Assembly: GCA_016462305.1 (NCBI GenBank) | Contig: JAEMTM010000107.1 | Span: forward strand, 1-6,259 | Length of the DNA stretch: 6,259 nt | Direction: 5' to 3' | Source of the DNA: Sphingomonadaceae bacterium | GTDB lineage: Bacteria > Pseudomonadota > Alphaproteobacteria > Sphingomonadales > Sphingomonadaceae | Shown here: piece after piece, positions 1 to 5,541 of the stretch | Layout of the letters: the number at the start of each line of letters is the position of its first letter | How positions within the stretch are numbered: the first letter of the stretch is position 1 | The notes under the pieces: generated by a model | Told to the model about the DNA's origin: nothing | Databases searched by the model: none | What the model saw: only the letters and a program-made list of their open reading frames with translations | Program-made: the position numbers and the translations under genes

Positions 1-36
1 CGCCGCCTGTATCTGGGCGAGAGCTTTGCAATGTGA
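1..36 (+). CDS. lptB: LptB C-terminus (LPS export ABC transporter ATPase), 5'-truncated
   Basis: Reading from base 1 in frame gives RRLYLGESFAM and then TGA at 34-36. The tail (R/V)-x-YLGE-x-F-x-(L/M)-stop is the typical C-terminal end of LptB, the cytoplasmic ATPase of the LptB2FGC complex that extracts lipopolysaccharide from the inner membrane. In many proteobacteria lptB lies directly upstream of rpoN, and that is the arrangement here, with 29 bases between the lptB stop and the rpoN start on the same strand. Only eleven codons are visible, so the Walker and signature motifs are outside the window. The call rests on the tail motif plus synteny. The spacing suggests that rpoN is transcribed in the same operon. 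Confidence 0.82.
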   Translation, partial: RRLYLGESFAM

Positions 37-65
37 TGTGGAGGAAATGACGGAAAACTAACGTC

Positions 66-1559
66 ATGGCATTAGCTCCGCGCCTCGACCTTCGCCAAAG
101 CCAGTCGCTGGTCATGACGCCGCAGCTGCAGCAAGCGATCAAGCTGTTGGCGCTTTCTTCGCTCGAAATCGAAGCCTTCATCGCCGAAGAGATCGAACGC
201 AACCCGGTGCTTGATGCGGGCGGCGGCGATTCCATATCCGACACGCCGCTTAACGAATCGACGCAAGCCACAATTGCCGAGAGCAACGAACGCGGCAGTG
301 ACGAGATATTGGGCAATGACAGCCACGCCGCCTCCGACGCGCTTGATGTCGATTTCGGTGCAGCGACCTTCCATCATGATGCGCCATCGGACAGCGTGGC
401 GGGTGCAGACGGGATGCTTGGCCTGTCGGGCAGCGCGATGTCCAGTGGCAGCTTTGACGGAGACGGCCCTGATTTCGACAGCTTTGCCGCACGCGACGTT
501 AATTTGCGCGAGCATTTAATGGCGCAGGCGGGTGCAAGCCTTTCGGGTCGCCAGCTTTTTCTGGTGCAACAGATTATCGAACATATTGAACCCACAGGTT
601 ATGTGGGTGAAGATTTGCTGGCAATGGCGCAAAGGCTTGGGGTGCCCCTTCCGCAAGTAGAAGACGCGCTGACCGAGCTTCAACGCTTTGACCCGACAGG
701 GGTTGGCGCACGCAATCTTGCCGAGTGCCTTGCGCTTCAGGCCAAGGATGCGGACCGCTATGACCCATGCATGGCAAGGCTGATCGACAATCTCGATCTG
801 GTGGCCAAGGGCGCGTTTGACCAATTGAAGCGCATGTGCCGAGTCGATGACGAAGATTTGAGCGATATGTTGATGGAACTGCGCGGCTATGATCCAAAGC
901 CGGGGTGCCGTTTTGACAGCGAAGACGCCATGGCGGTGACGCCCGACATCTATGTGACACCACGTGGTGATGGTTGGTCGATTGAATTGAACAGCGCCAA
1001 TCTACCCCGCTTGTTGATCAACCGAAGCTATGTGGCCGAGCTTGGCCAGGACAAAGCTACCAAGGCGTGGCTCAGCGATTGCATGGCGGATGCCAATTGG
1101 CTTATCAAGGCCATGGACCAACGACAGCGCACGATCGTCAAAGTCGCGACCGAAATCGTGAAGCAGCAAGAGGGGTTTTTCCGGCGCGGTGTTGCGCATT
1201 TGCGGCCCTTGACGCTGCGCCAGGTCGCCGATGCTATTGAGATGCATGAATCTACCGTCAGCCGGGTGACGAGTAACAAATATCTGCACTGCGGACGCGG
1301 GCTGTTTGACCTCAAATATTTCTTTTCGTCAGGTGTTCAGTCGGCAGATGGCGAAGGCGCATCTGCCGAAGCGGTCAAAAGCCATATCAAATCGCTGATT
1401 GAGGCCGAGGGAGATAAAATCCTATCGGACGATACGTTGGTCGAGCTGCTGACAGCTAAGGGCTTTAACATTGCCCGCCGGACGGTCGCCAAATATCGTG
1501 AGGCCATGGGTATTGGTTCATCGGTGCAGCGTCGTCGGCAAAAGAAAATGGGCCGTTAA
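66..1559 (+). CDS. rpoN: RNA polymerase sigma-54 factor RpoN
   Basis: The 497-residue product directs core RNA polymerase to -24/-12 promoters that need an AAA+ enhancer-binding protein for melting. Region I, residues about 8-50, begins LDLRQSQSLVMTPQLQQAIK and is rich in Gln and Leu, as in the family. Residues about 51-145 are an acidic, Ser/Gly/Asp-rich variable region II. The core-binding domain covers roughly 150-340. A helix-turn-helix for the -12 element lies at about 383-404 (TLRQVADAIEMHESTVSRVT). The RpoN box ARRTVAKYRE, which contacts the -24 element, is intact at 470-479. Length is normal and all regions are present, so the factor should be functional. The start at 66 gives the usual short MAL(A/G)PRLDL opening; the frame is closed upstream by a stop at 48-50. 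It follows lptB by 29 bases. The hpf and ptsN genes often found after rpoN are absent; a convergent gene abuts its stop. Confidence 0.97.
   Translation: MALAPRLDLRQSQSLVMTPQLQQAIKLLALSSLEIEAFIAEEIERNPVLDAGGGDSISDTPLNESTQATIAESNERGSDEILGNDSHAASDALDVDFGAATFHHDAPSDSVAGADGMLGLSGSAMSSGSFDGDGPDFDSFAARDVNLREHLMAQAGASLSGRQLFLVQQIIEHIEPTGYVGEDLLAMAQRLGVPLPQVEDALTELQRFDPTGVGARNLAECLALQAKDADRYDPCMARLIDNLDLVAKGAFDQLKRMCRVDDEDLSDMLMELRGYDPKPGCRFDSEDAMAVTPDIYVTPRGDGWSIELNSANLPRLLINRSYVAELGQDKATKAWLSDCMADANWLIKAMDQRQRTIVKVATEIVKQQEGFFRRGVAHLRPLTLRQVADAIEMHESTVSRVTSNKYLHCGRGLFDLKYFFSSGVQSADGEGASAEAVKSHIKSLIEAEGDKILSDDTLVELLTAKGFNIARRTVAKYREAMGIGSSVQRRRQKKMGR
1341..1369. repeat. 10-base perfect inverted repeat (stem-loop) inside rpoN
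   Basis: TCGGCAGATG (1341-1350) and CATCTGCCGA (1360-1369) are exact reverse complements around the nine-base loop GCGAAGGCG. The stem lies in the codons for SADGEGASAE, the variable linker between the helix-turn-helix domain and the RpoN-box domain. There is no T-run downstream, so it is not a standard terminator. Confidence 0.6.
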
Positions 1560-2354
1560 TCAAGCCACATTGGTTTCGCGGCTCTGCGCTTCGCGTTCTG
1601 CCAGTATTTTTTCTGCAAGCCTATGATCGCTCAGCTTATCAACATCAATGGCGGCAACGGGGTCGGACAACGGAACCAGCTTTGCGTCTAAACCAAGCCG
1701 CTTCCCAGCTCTCTCCATCGCCTGATGCAAGCCAATGGTGCGGGTCAGCGCACGCGTCGCCAAACGCAGGCCAAAATGCAAGAACAGCCGCCACGCCTTT
1801 TTGCGGTCCTGCTCGGCATCGGCCCATAAATCGAGCGCGAACGATGACTTCTGGGTCATCAACGCAAACAGATTGGCGCCGGACCAAGCGCCGTCCGAAA
1901 AGCGAAGCCAGGTTCGCTGCGCATCCGGAAACTGCTGTAACATATTTTGGCGTTCAACCATCGCCACCGCAACATCGCCATCCGCATGGCGCACAAATTC
2001 GTCGATCATCTCCACAGTCAATAAGGGATGGTCCGCCGTGGTCACCAATAATGGCGCAGAAAACCCCAGGGACTCGGCCTGCGCTTTAATGCTCCGTGAA
2101 ATGCTGTTCTGGCTTTCCACCAAAATGGCGCCGCCAGCTGCGTCAACGGCCGGGCGCAGATGCTCTATGTCTTGCGACAATATAACGACTTTACCGATGT
2201 GCGGTGACAAATGCAGCGTGCGGACAACATGGCAAATCATCGGCTCGCCGCGGAGCGGAACTAAGGCCTTGCGTTCAAGGGCGAAATGCTGGGCAAGCAT
2301 ATCAGGGCCGGGCCGCTGTCCGGCAAGGACGATGCAGGTCCATTGCGCTTGCAA
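1560..2354 (-). CDS. GT-A-fold nucleotidyltransferase (NTP transferase family, MobA/sugar-phosphate type)
   Basis: The 264-residue product resembles enzymes that transfer a nucleotidyl group from an NTP to a phosphorylated sugar, alcohol or cofactor. The N-terminal nucleotide-binding loop is IVLAGQRPG (residues 8-16), followed by KALVPLRGEPM (29-39) with the expected catalytic-type lysine. A metal-binding-type TTADHPLL lies at 105-112, a SGANLF motif at 158-163, and a C-terminal DVDKLSD (237-243) recalls the D-x-D region of MobA-like proteins. Substrate cannot be told from these motifs. The chosen start is TTG at 2354: AGGAGA stands six bases upstream, and the nucleotide-binding strand begins a few residues in. 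An ATG at 2432 would add 26 basic residues, has no Shine-Dalgarno, and runs through the palindrome and close to the divergent gene. The gene converges on rpoN with zero intergenic bases and diverges from the HAD-IB gene, with which it probably shares a control region. Confidence 0.82.
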   Translation of the reverse strand: MQAQWTCIVLAGQRPGPDMLAQHFALERKALVPLRGEPMICHVVRTLHLSPHIGKVVILSQDIEHLRPAVDAAGGAILVESQNSISRSIKAQAESLGFSAPLLVTTADHPLLTVEMIDEFVRHADGDVAVAMVERQNMLQQFPDAQRTWLRFSDGAWSGANLFALMTQKSSFALDLWADAEQDRKKAWRLFLHFGLRLATRALTRTIGLHQAMERAGKRLGLDAKLVPLSDPVAAIDVDKLSDHRLAEKILAEREAQSRETNVA

Positions 2355-2366
2355 GTTGCTTCTCCT
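2354..2366 (-). promoter_or_regulatory. Shine-Dalgarno and TTG start deciding the nucleotidyltransferase start
   Basis: On the minus strand the sequence reads TAGGAGAAGCAACTTG, that is AGGAGA (2366-2361), a six-base spacer and TTG at 2354-2352. This is the strongest ribosome binding site in the window, with optimal spacing. No other start candidate of this frame, such as ATG at 2432 or TTG at 2450, has a purine-rich site upstream. TTG starts are a minority class in proteobacteria but are well known. Confidence 0.75.
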
Positions 2367-2437
2367 AAACGCGAAAAAATCAGAAGGTTTCGTCAGTCTG
2401 ACTGACGCGACCTTGCGGCGGGGCTTGGCCATCAAAT
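2355..2437. promoter_or_regulatory. Divergent intergenic control region between nucleotidyltransferase and HAD-IB genes
   Basis: Once the TTG start is accepted, 83 non-coding bases separate two genes pointing away from each other, so both promoters should lie here or just inside the opposing gene. I see no convincing TTGACA/TATAAT pair on either strand and no -24/-12 element with correct GG-N10-GC spacing. The notable content is the 17-base palindrome at 2391-2407 and an A/T-rich run (GCGAAAAAATC) at 2371-2381, which is a T-run when read on the minus strand. Confidence 0.55.
2391..2407. promoter_or_regulatory. Perfect 17-base palindrome, candidate repressor operator
   Basis: CGTCAGTC-T-GACTGACG has two exact 8-base arms around a single central base. 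It lies near the middle of the divergent intergenic region, 37 bases upstream of the nucleotidyltransferase TTG and 30 bases upstream of the HAD ATG. The size and one-base centre are those of an operator for a homodimeric helix-turn-helix repressor such as TetR-type regulators. A terminator is unlikely: the loop would be a single base, and the T-run on the minus side is about ten bases away. No regulator gene is in the window, so the binding protein is unknown. Confidence 0.5.
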
Positions 2438-3133
2438 ATGAATATTGCAATATATGATCTCGACAAAACCATCACGCGCCGCCCGACCTTCACCCGTTTT
2501 CTGCTATATTACGCACGGCGGACAGCGCCCTTGCGGCTCGTCGGGCTACCCATATGGATCATGGCCTTAATAGGATACCGCATTGGACTATATGGCCGCA
2601 AGCCATTGAAGCAATTTGGTATAAGCATGTTCATGGGGCGGGAAATCTGCCCTATTAGCTTGTCGGACATTGCCGCCTCCTTTGCGGACAATGTCGTCAA
2701 AAATGGCCTTCAACCCGGCGCCATCGCGCGCCTGTGCGCCGATCGTGAAGGCGGGGCCTTGCTTGTTTTGGCAACGGCCGCTCCGGGATTTTACGCCCAA
2801 ATGATTGGCGACCTTGCGGGTTTTCACGCCGTCATTGCAACACGCCACATCCTGACGCCTGACGGCGCGGTCACGCACCAGATCATGGGCGAAAATTGCT
2901 ACGCTGGCGAAAAGTTACGCCGGATCGAAGATTGGCTTGCGCAGCAAGCTATTGACCGCAAGGACGCGCACATCGTCTTTTACTCCGACGATGTCAGCGA
3001 CAGCCCGACGCTGAACTTCGCTGATCAAGCATATGCGGTAAACCCGTCCAAAAAATTTGCCAAGGCGGCATTAAAGGCGAAATGGGGCATATTGGATTTT
3101 CGCCTTGCAGACGGCGATTCCAAAAGGCCATAG
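2438..3133 (+). CDS. HAD-IB family phosphatase (SerB/PgpC-like hydrolase)
   Basis: The 231-residue product carries all four motifs of haloacid dehalogenase phosphatases of subclass IB. Motif I is YDLDKT at residues 6-11, with nucleophile D7 and acid/base D9. Motif II is LATAAP at 111-116 (T113). A lysine of motif III is plausibly K159 in GEKL. Motif IV is YSDDVSDSP at 182-190, with metal ligands D184 and D188. The C-terminal AVNPSKKFAKAA...WGILDF is typical of the IB group that includes phosphoserine phosphatase-like and phosphatidylglycerophosphatase C-like proteins. A hydrophobic stretch at about 31-50 belongs to the cap and could touch the membrane, which would suit a lipid- or polyol-phosphate substrate; that is inference. 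ATG at 2438 is the only reasonable start, since upstream codons in frame are not start codons. Its Shine-Dalgarno is poor (GGCGGGG ends 14 bases upstream). It is divergent from the nucleotidyltransferase and convergent with the glycerophosphotransferase-like gene. Confidence 0.9.
   Translation: MNIAIYDLDKTITRRPTFTRFLLYYARRTAPLRLVGLPIWIMALIGYRIGLYGRKPLKQFGISMFMGREICPISLSDIAASFADNVVKNGLQPGAIARLCADREGGALLVLATAAPGFYAQMIGDLAGFHAVIATRHILTPDGAVTHQIMGENCYAGEKLRRIEDWLAQQAIDRKDAHIVFYSDDVSDSPTLNFADQAYAVNPSKKFAKAALKAKWGILDFRLADGDSKRP
2442..2453. repeat. 12-base palindrome ATATTGCAATAT over the first codons of the HAD-IB gene
   Basis: ATATTG/CAATAT is an exact palindrome with no spacer, beginning two bases after the HAD ATG and covering codons 2 to 6. 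It may be only a consequence of Asn-Ile-Ala-Ile codons. It could also be a protein-binding site next to the divergent control region. Confidence 0.3.
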
Positions 3134-3148
3134 GTTCTGGCCTATGCC
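3126..3148. terminator. Hairpin between convergent stop codons, candidate terminator (better on the minus strand)
   Basis: CATAGG (3129-3134) pairs with CCTATG (3141-3146) around the six-base loop TTCTGG. Two more G-C pairs, 3126-3127 with 3147-3148, extend the stem past a bulged C at 3128. On the minus strand the stem is followed at once by CCTTTTGG, a short T-run, so it may end the GT2/glycerophosphotransferase operon. On the plus strand no T-run follows. The HAD stop (TAG, 3131-3133) and the opposing stop (TAG, 3144-3142) sit symmetrically in the two arms. The stem is short, so strength is uncertain. Confidence 0.45.
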
Positions 3149-4380
3149 GGAGTGATGGTGTTTAAGCCTTCGACAAAACGGCTAATGGCTTCAGCGCCGC
3201 GTTCCGACGCGGGACGCGGGTCGCTTTGATCGGCGGTATAGGCCATTCTCTGTTCCTGAGCTGCGCGATATTGCGCCGCCACCGCCGCATATCCGGCGAG
3301 CATAGGCACCAATTCCTGCGCAGAAGTGGCAACCGGACCATTATTCCAAAAATCATATTCTGGCGGGTCATCTGCTGCCGCTTTGCTGTGCGTGTCGATA
3401 AAGAAACAGGCGCGTGGGCGATACAGGAACTCATAAACCTGGCTTGATACATCGCCAATATAGGCGTCGGCTGACAAGGTGTAGCTCATGTCAAACAAGC
3501 GCGCGCTGTCGACATCAATCCGGATATTGGGCGCATCATAATATTTCGGGTCGATATCCGGCCTTTTGCGCGTCACGCGATATTCGGGCGAAATATGCAC
3601 TTTTTTGAAAAACAACATGACATGCGGCGCAAAGATCAGGTTGAACCGGTCCGCGTTCTGGTAAAAATATTCCAATATATCTGCGCCATAATCAAACCAG
3701 CTCGACATATGCGGGTCGAAATGCGGGTTATAGAGGAAAGTCGGATTATCGTTGGCGAAAAATGTTTCCGGCGTTCGCCCGCGTAAAATATCAAATTTGG
3801 CGTAACCGATGATTCGACATTGGCTTGGCAATGCCACCTTTGCATTAACAAGTTGGTCTTGCACTTTTTGACCGCTCACTAACAACAAGTCAAAACCCTT
3901 TAGCGCGGGGTGAACCGCCACATTTCGATCACCCGAACCATGGGGAACATATGCAAAAGCAGGGATGCGGTCCGTTGACCGGTATCGAGACCAATGTCGT
4001 TTAAGCGTTAGGCATGTACGTTCGGTCGAAATAATGGCCGCAGATTTCCGCAACTCTGCACGGTGATAATATAAGCGCAATAGGCGCTGAATGGGCACCA
4101 GCTTATTCAATCCTTGCGTCAGCAGCGTTAGCATTTTCGGGAGCGCCAACGACCGCCAATGCACTGCTGCAATTTGTTCCGCCGACAATAATTTGGCGAT
4201 TTCTGCGCGCGTGGTTTCACTACCAAAGGCAACGACCACCTTGCGCGCCGTTTCCTGAAGCGCCAGTGCCCCTGCAATCCCTGCCAGATGGGCGACTTGA
4301 TGGCCCGAATCATGGTTGAACAGAAAAATAACATCCGCCGCGACAGGCGGGTCGCATTGTTGAGGTTGTGCCTGCGTCAT
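3142..4380 (-). CDS. CDP-glycerol glycerophosphotransferase-like protein (TagB/TagF-type GT-B fold)
   Basis: The 412-residue product has the layout of the Glyphos_transf family, whose characterised members move glycerol phosphate from CDP-glycerol to a lipid-linked or growing polymer at the cytoplasmic membrane face. The N-terminal half starts with an open beta strand (DVIFLFNHDSGHQVAHL, about 16-32) and contains VPHGSGD at 145-151. The C-terminal half has FLYNPHFDPHMSSWFDYG (215-232), FAPHVML (250-256) with a likely catalytic-type H253, and SADAYIGDVSSQVYEFLYRP (303-322). The last matches the D-x-SS-x-x-(F/Y)-(E/D)-F pattern used for nucleotide/phosphate binding in TagF. There is no signal peptide or clear membrane span. 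The start overlaps the GT2 stop by ATGA, so translation is probably coupled. Donor and acceptor are unknown; other polyol phosphates or a plain glycosyl transfer are possible. Confidence 0.75.
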   Translation of the reverse strand: MTQAQPQQCDPPVAADVIFLFNHDSGHQVAHLAGIAGALALQETARKVVVAFGSETTRAEIAKLLSAEQIAAVHWRSLALPKMLTLLTQGLNKLVPIQRLLRLYYHRAELRKSAAIISTERTCLTLKRHWSRYRSTDRIPAFAYVPHGSGDRNVAVHPALKGFDLLLVSGQKVQDQLVNAKVALPSQCRIIGYAKFDILRGRTPETFFANDNPTFLYNPHFDPHMSSWFDYGADILEYFYQNADRFNLIFAPHVMLFFKKVHISPEYRVTRKRPDIDPKYYDAPNIRIDVDSARLFDMSYTLSADAYIGDVSSQVYEFLYRPRACFFIDTHSKAAADDPPEYDFWNNGPVATSAQELVPMLAGYAAVAAQYRAAQEQRMAYTADQSDPRPASERGAEAISRFVEGLNTITPA

Positions 4381-5414
4381 TGCGCCCGATCATTATCGCC
4401 TTCGGTCGATTTTTGCGACGCCTTTGCGACATGCAGCGCATATTTTAACCGGAAATAGCGGACGAACCGCAACCGTTTCAGATATGCAATGGTCATGCGA
4501 TCAAACGGGATTGGGGAACAGCTTTCAAAAAGCTCCCAATAATATTTGAGTTCCAATGGCGACGAAATGTCCTTTGAACGTGCGAAGCGCAGTCCAGTTT
4601 TGGCAAATTGATTCGCGCAGAAATCGGATATGTAATATTCTGCTGCGGGTTTTGGTCCGCTAAGCTGCGCGTCCAACGCCACCTTGAAACCGGCCAGAAC
4701 CTCAGCCAAATCGCGATTTTTTTGCGCGTTGAATGTTGCCGTTTTCAGATTGAAACTATGCATGATGCTGCCTGCGCGTCGCCGGTAAAATATCCACGGC
4801 GATGGCACATAATAATAATTACGCGCCCTCAATAGCAACCAAGGGGTCGTGGCAATATCCTCAAAAATCTTGCCGACCGGAAACCGCAGCCCATCATCCC
4901 ACATTGAACGACGGCTAATTTTTATCCAGCTATACATTTTGCGGCTTTTAAACACGCCGGTGACCAATTGGCCAATGTCGGTGGAAATTTGCCTGGTTGG
5001 CCCATAAAATGACCGCCGCTTCACAAAATGATTCCGGCGATAATCGCAAAGGATCAAATCCGGATTATGTCTCTCCAATATCGTGCGTAGCCCGCTTATC
5101 GCGCCCGGTAAGAGATAATCGTCAGAGTCGACAAACCAGATATGCGCGCCTTCCGCCGCTTCCAACAGGCTGTTGCGTGCGGCACTTAAGCCTTTGTTTG
5201 TGTTATGATAAATTAGTTTGAGATGCTTTGGATATGCCTTGCATAGGGACTCTGCGATTGCACGGGAACCATCGGTCGACACGTCATCTAGCATGATGAT
5301 CTGAACACCCGCATCATCGTCCAGTTGTTCCAATATGGAATGGACGCAAGCGGCAAGATAGGGTTCGACATTATAGACAGGCAATAAGATACTTAACCAA
5401 ATACCGGTCGTCAT
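4377..5414 (-). CDS. Family 2 glycosyltransferase (GT-A fold)
   Basis: The 345-residue cytoplasmic enzyme should add a sugar from a nucleotide-sugar donor to a glycan acceptor with inversion. GT2 signatures are in order: LSILLPVYNVEPYL (7-20), the UDP-binding-type LDDVSTDGS (42-50), NKGLSAARN (73-81), the metal-binding DSDD (96-99), and FEDI (184-187), the likely catalytic base region. FYRRRAGSIM follows at 209-218, as in capsule and teichoic acid GT2 enzymes of the WcaA/EpsJ kind. The basic C-terminal part has no membrane span. ATG at 5414 has a modest CAGGCGA site seven bases upstream and puts the first strand at residue 7, as expected. It is the first gene of a two-gene operon: its stop overlaps the next ATG by four bases. 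Donor sugar cannot be predicted. Confidence 0.9.
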   Translation of the reverse strand: MTTGIWLSILLPVYNVEPYLAACVHSILEQLDDDAGVQIIMLDDVSTDGSRAIAESLCKAYPKHLKLIYHNTNKGLSAARNSLLEAAEGAHIWFVDSDDYLLPGAISGLRTILERHNPDLILCDYRRNHFVKRRSFYGPTRQISTDIGQLVTGVFKSRKMYSWIKISRRSMWDDGLRFPVGKIFEDIATTPWLLLRARNYYYVPSPWIFYRRRAGSIMHSFNLKTATFNAQKNRDLAEVLAGFKVALDAQLSGPKPAAEYYISDFCANQFAKTGLRFARSKDISSPLELKYYWELFESCSPIPFDRMTIAYLKRLRFVRYFRLKYALHVAKASQKSTEGDNDRAQ

Positions 5415-5541
5415 AAAATCGCCTGCCCCTGTCGCTTTGCCATCTATTTACCTGTCTGCATTTTTTTGCCAACACATAATCACGGTTCTTTGATTACGGG
5501 ATAAAGTAGACTAGGCCCGCTTGTCTGGGGATATTCGCTTC
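5415..5541. promoter_or_regulatory. Divergent intergenic region between GT2 operon and flippase gene, with an inverted repeat
   Basis: These 127 bases lie between the starts of two genes that point away from each other, so promoters for both should be here. The region contains an exact inverted repeat, TAATCA (5477-5482) and TGATTA (5491-5496), separated by eight bases, and a run of seven T at 5461-5467. A vegetative promoter could not be placed with confidence. On the minus strand GG and GC near the A-run resemble a sigma-54 site, but the spacing is one base short (nine instead of ten). Confidence 0.5.

Noticed and set aside
72..515. 147-codon minus-strand open frame antisense to the start of rpoN
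   Set aside because: It is Arg-rich with no family resemblance and is antisense to the conserved region I of RpoN; typical shadow frame in GC-rich DNA.
2391..2407. Palindrome at 2391 as a transcription terminator
   Set aside because: Arms are separated by one base, which cannot form a normal hairpin loop without melting pairs, and the T-run on the minus side is about ten bases downstream; the position between divergent starts also argues against termination.
1735..2457. 240-codon plus-strand open frame opposite the nucleotidyltransferase
   Set aside because: It has no recognisable motif, is low-complexity in composition, and lies fully over a gene with clear family motifs on the other strand; it is a shadow frame.
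5458..5470. Possible sigma-54 (-24/-12) promoter on the minus strand upstream of the GT2 operon (TTGGC, A-run, ATGC)
   Set aside because: GG and GC are nine bases apart, not the ten that sigma-54 requires almost without exception, and the -12 element reads ATGC instead of TTGC. Attractive next to rpoN, but not supportable.
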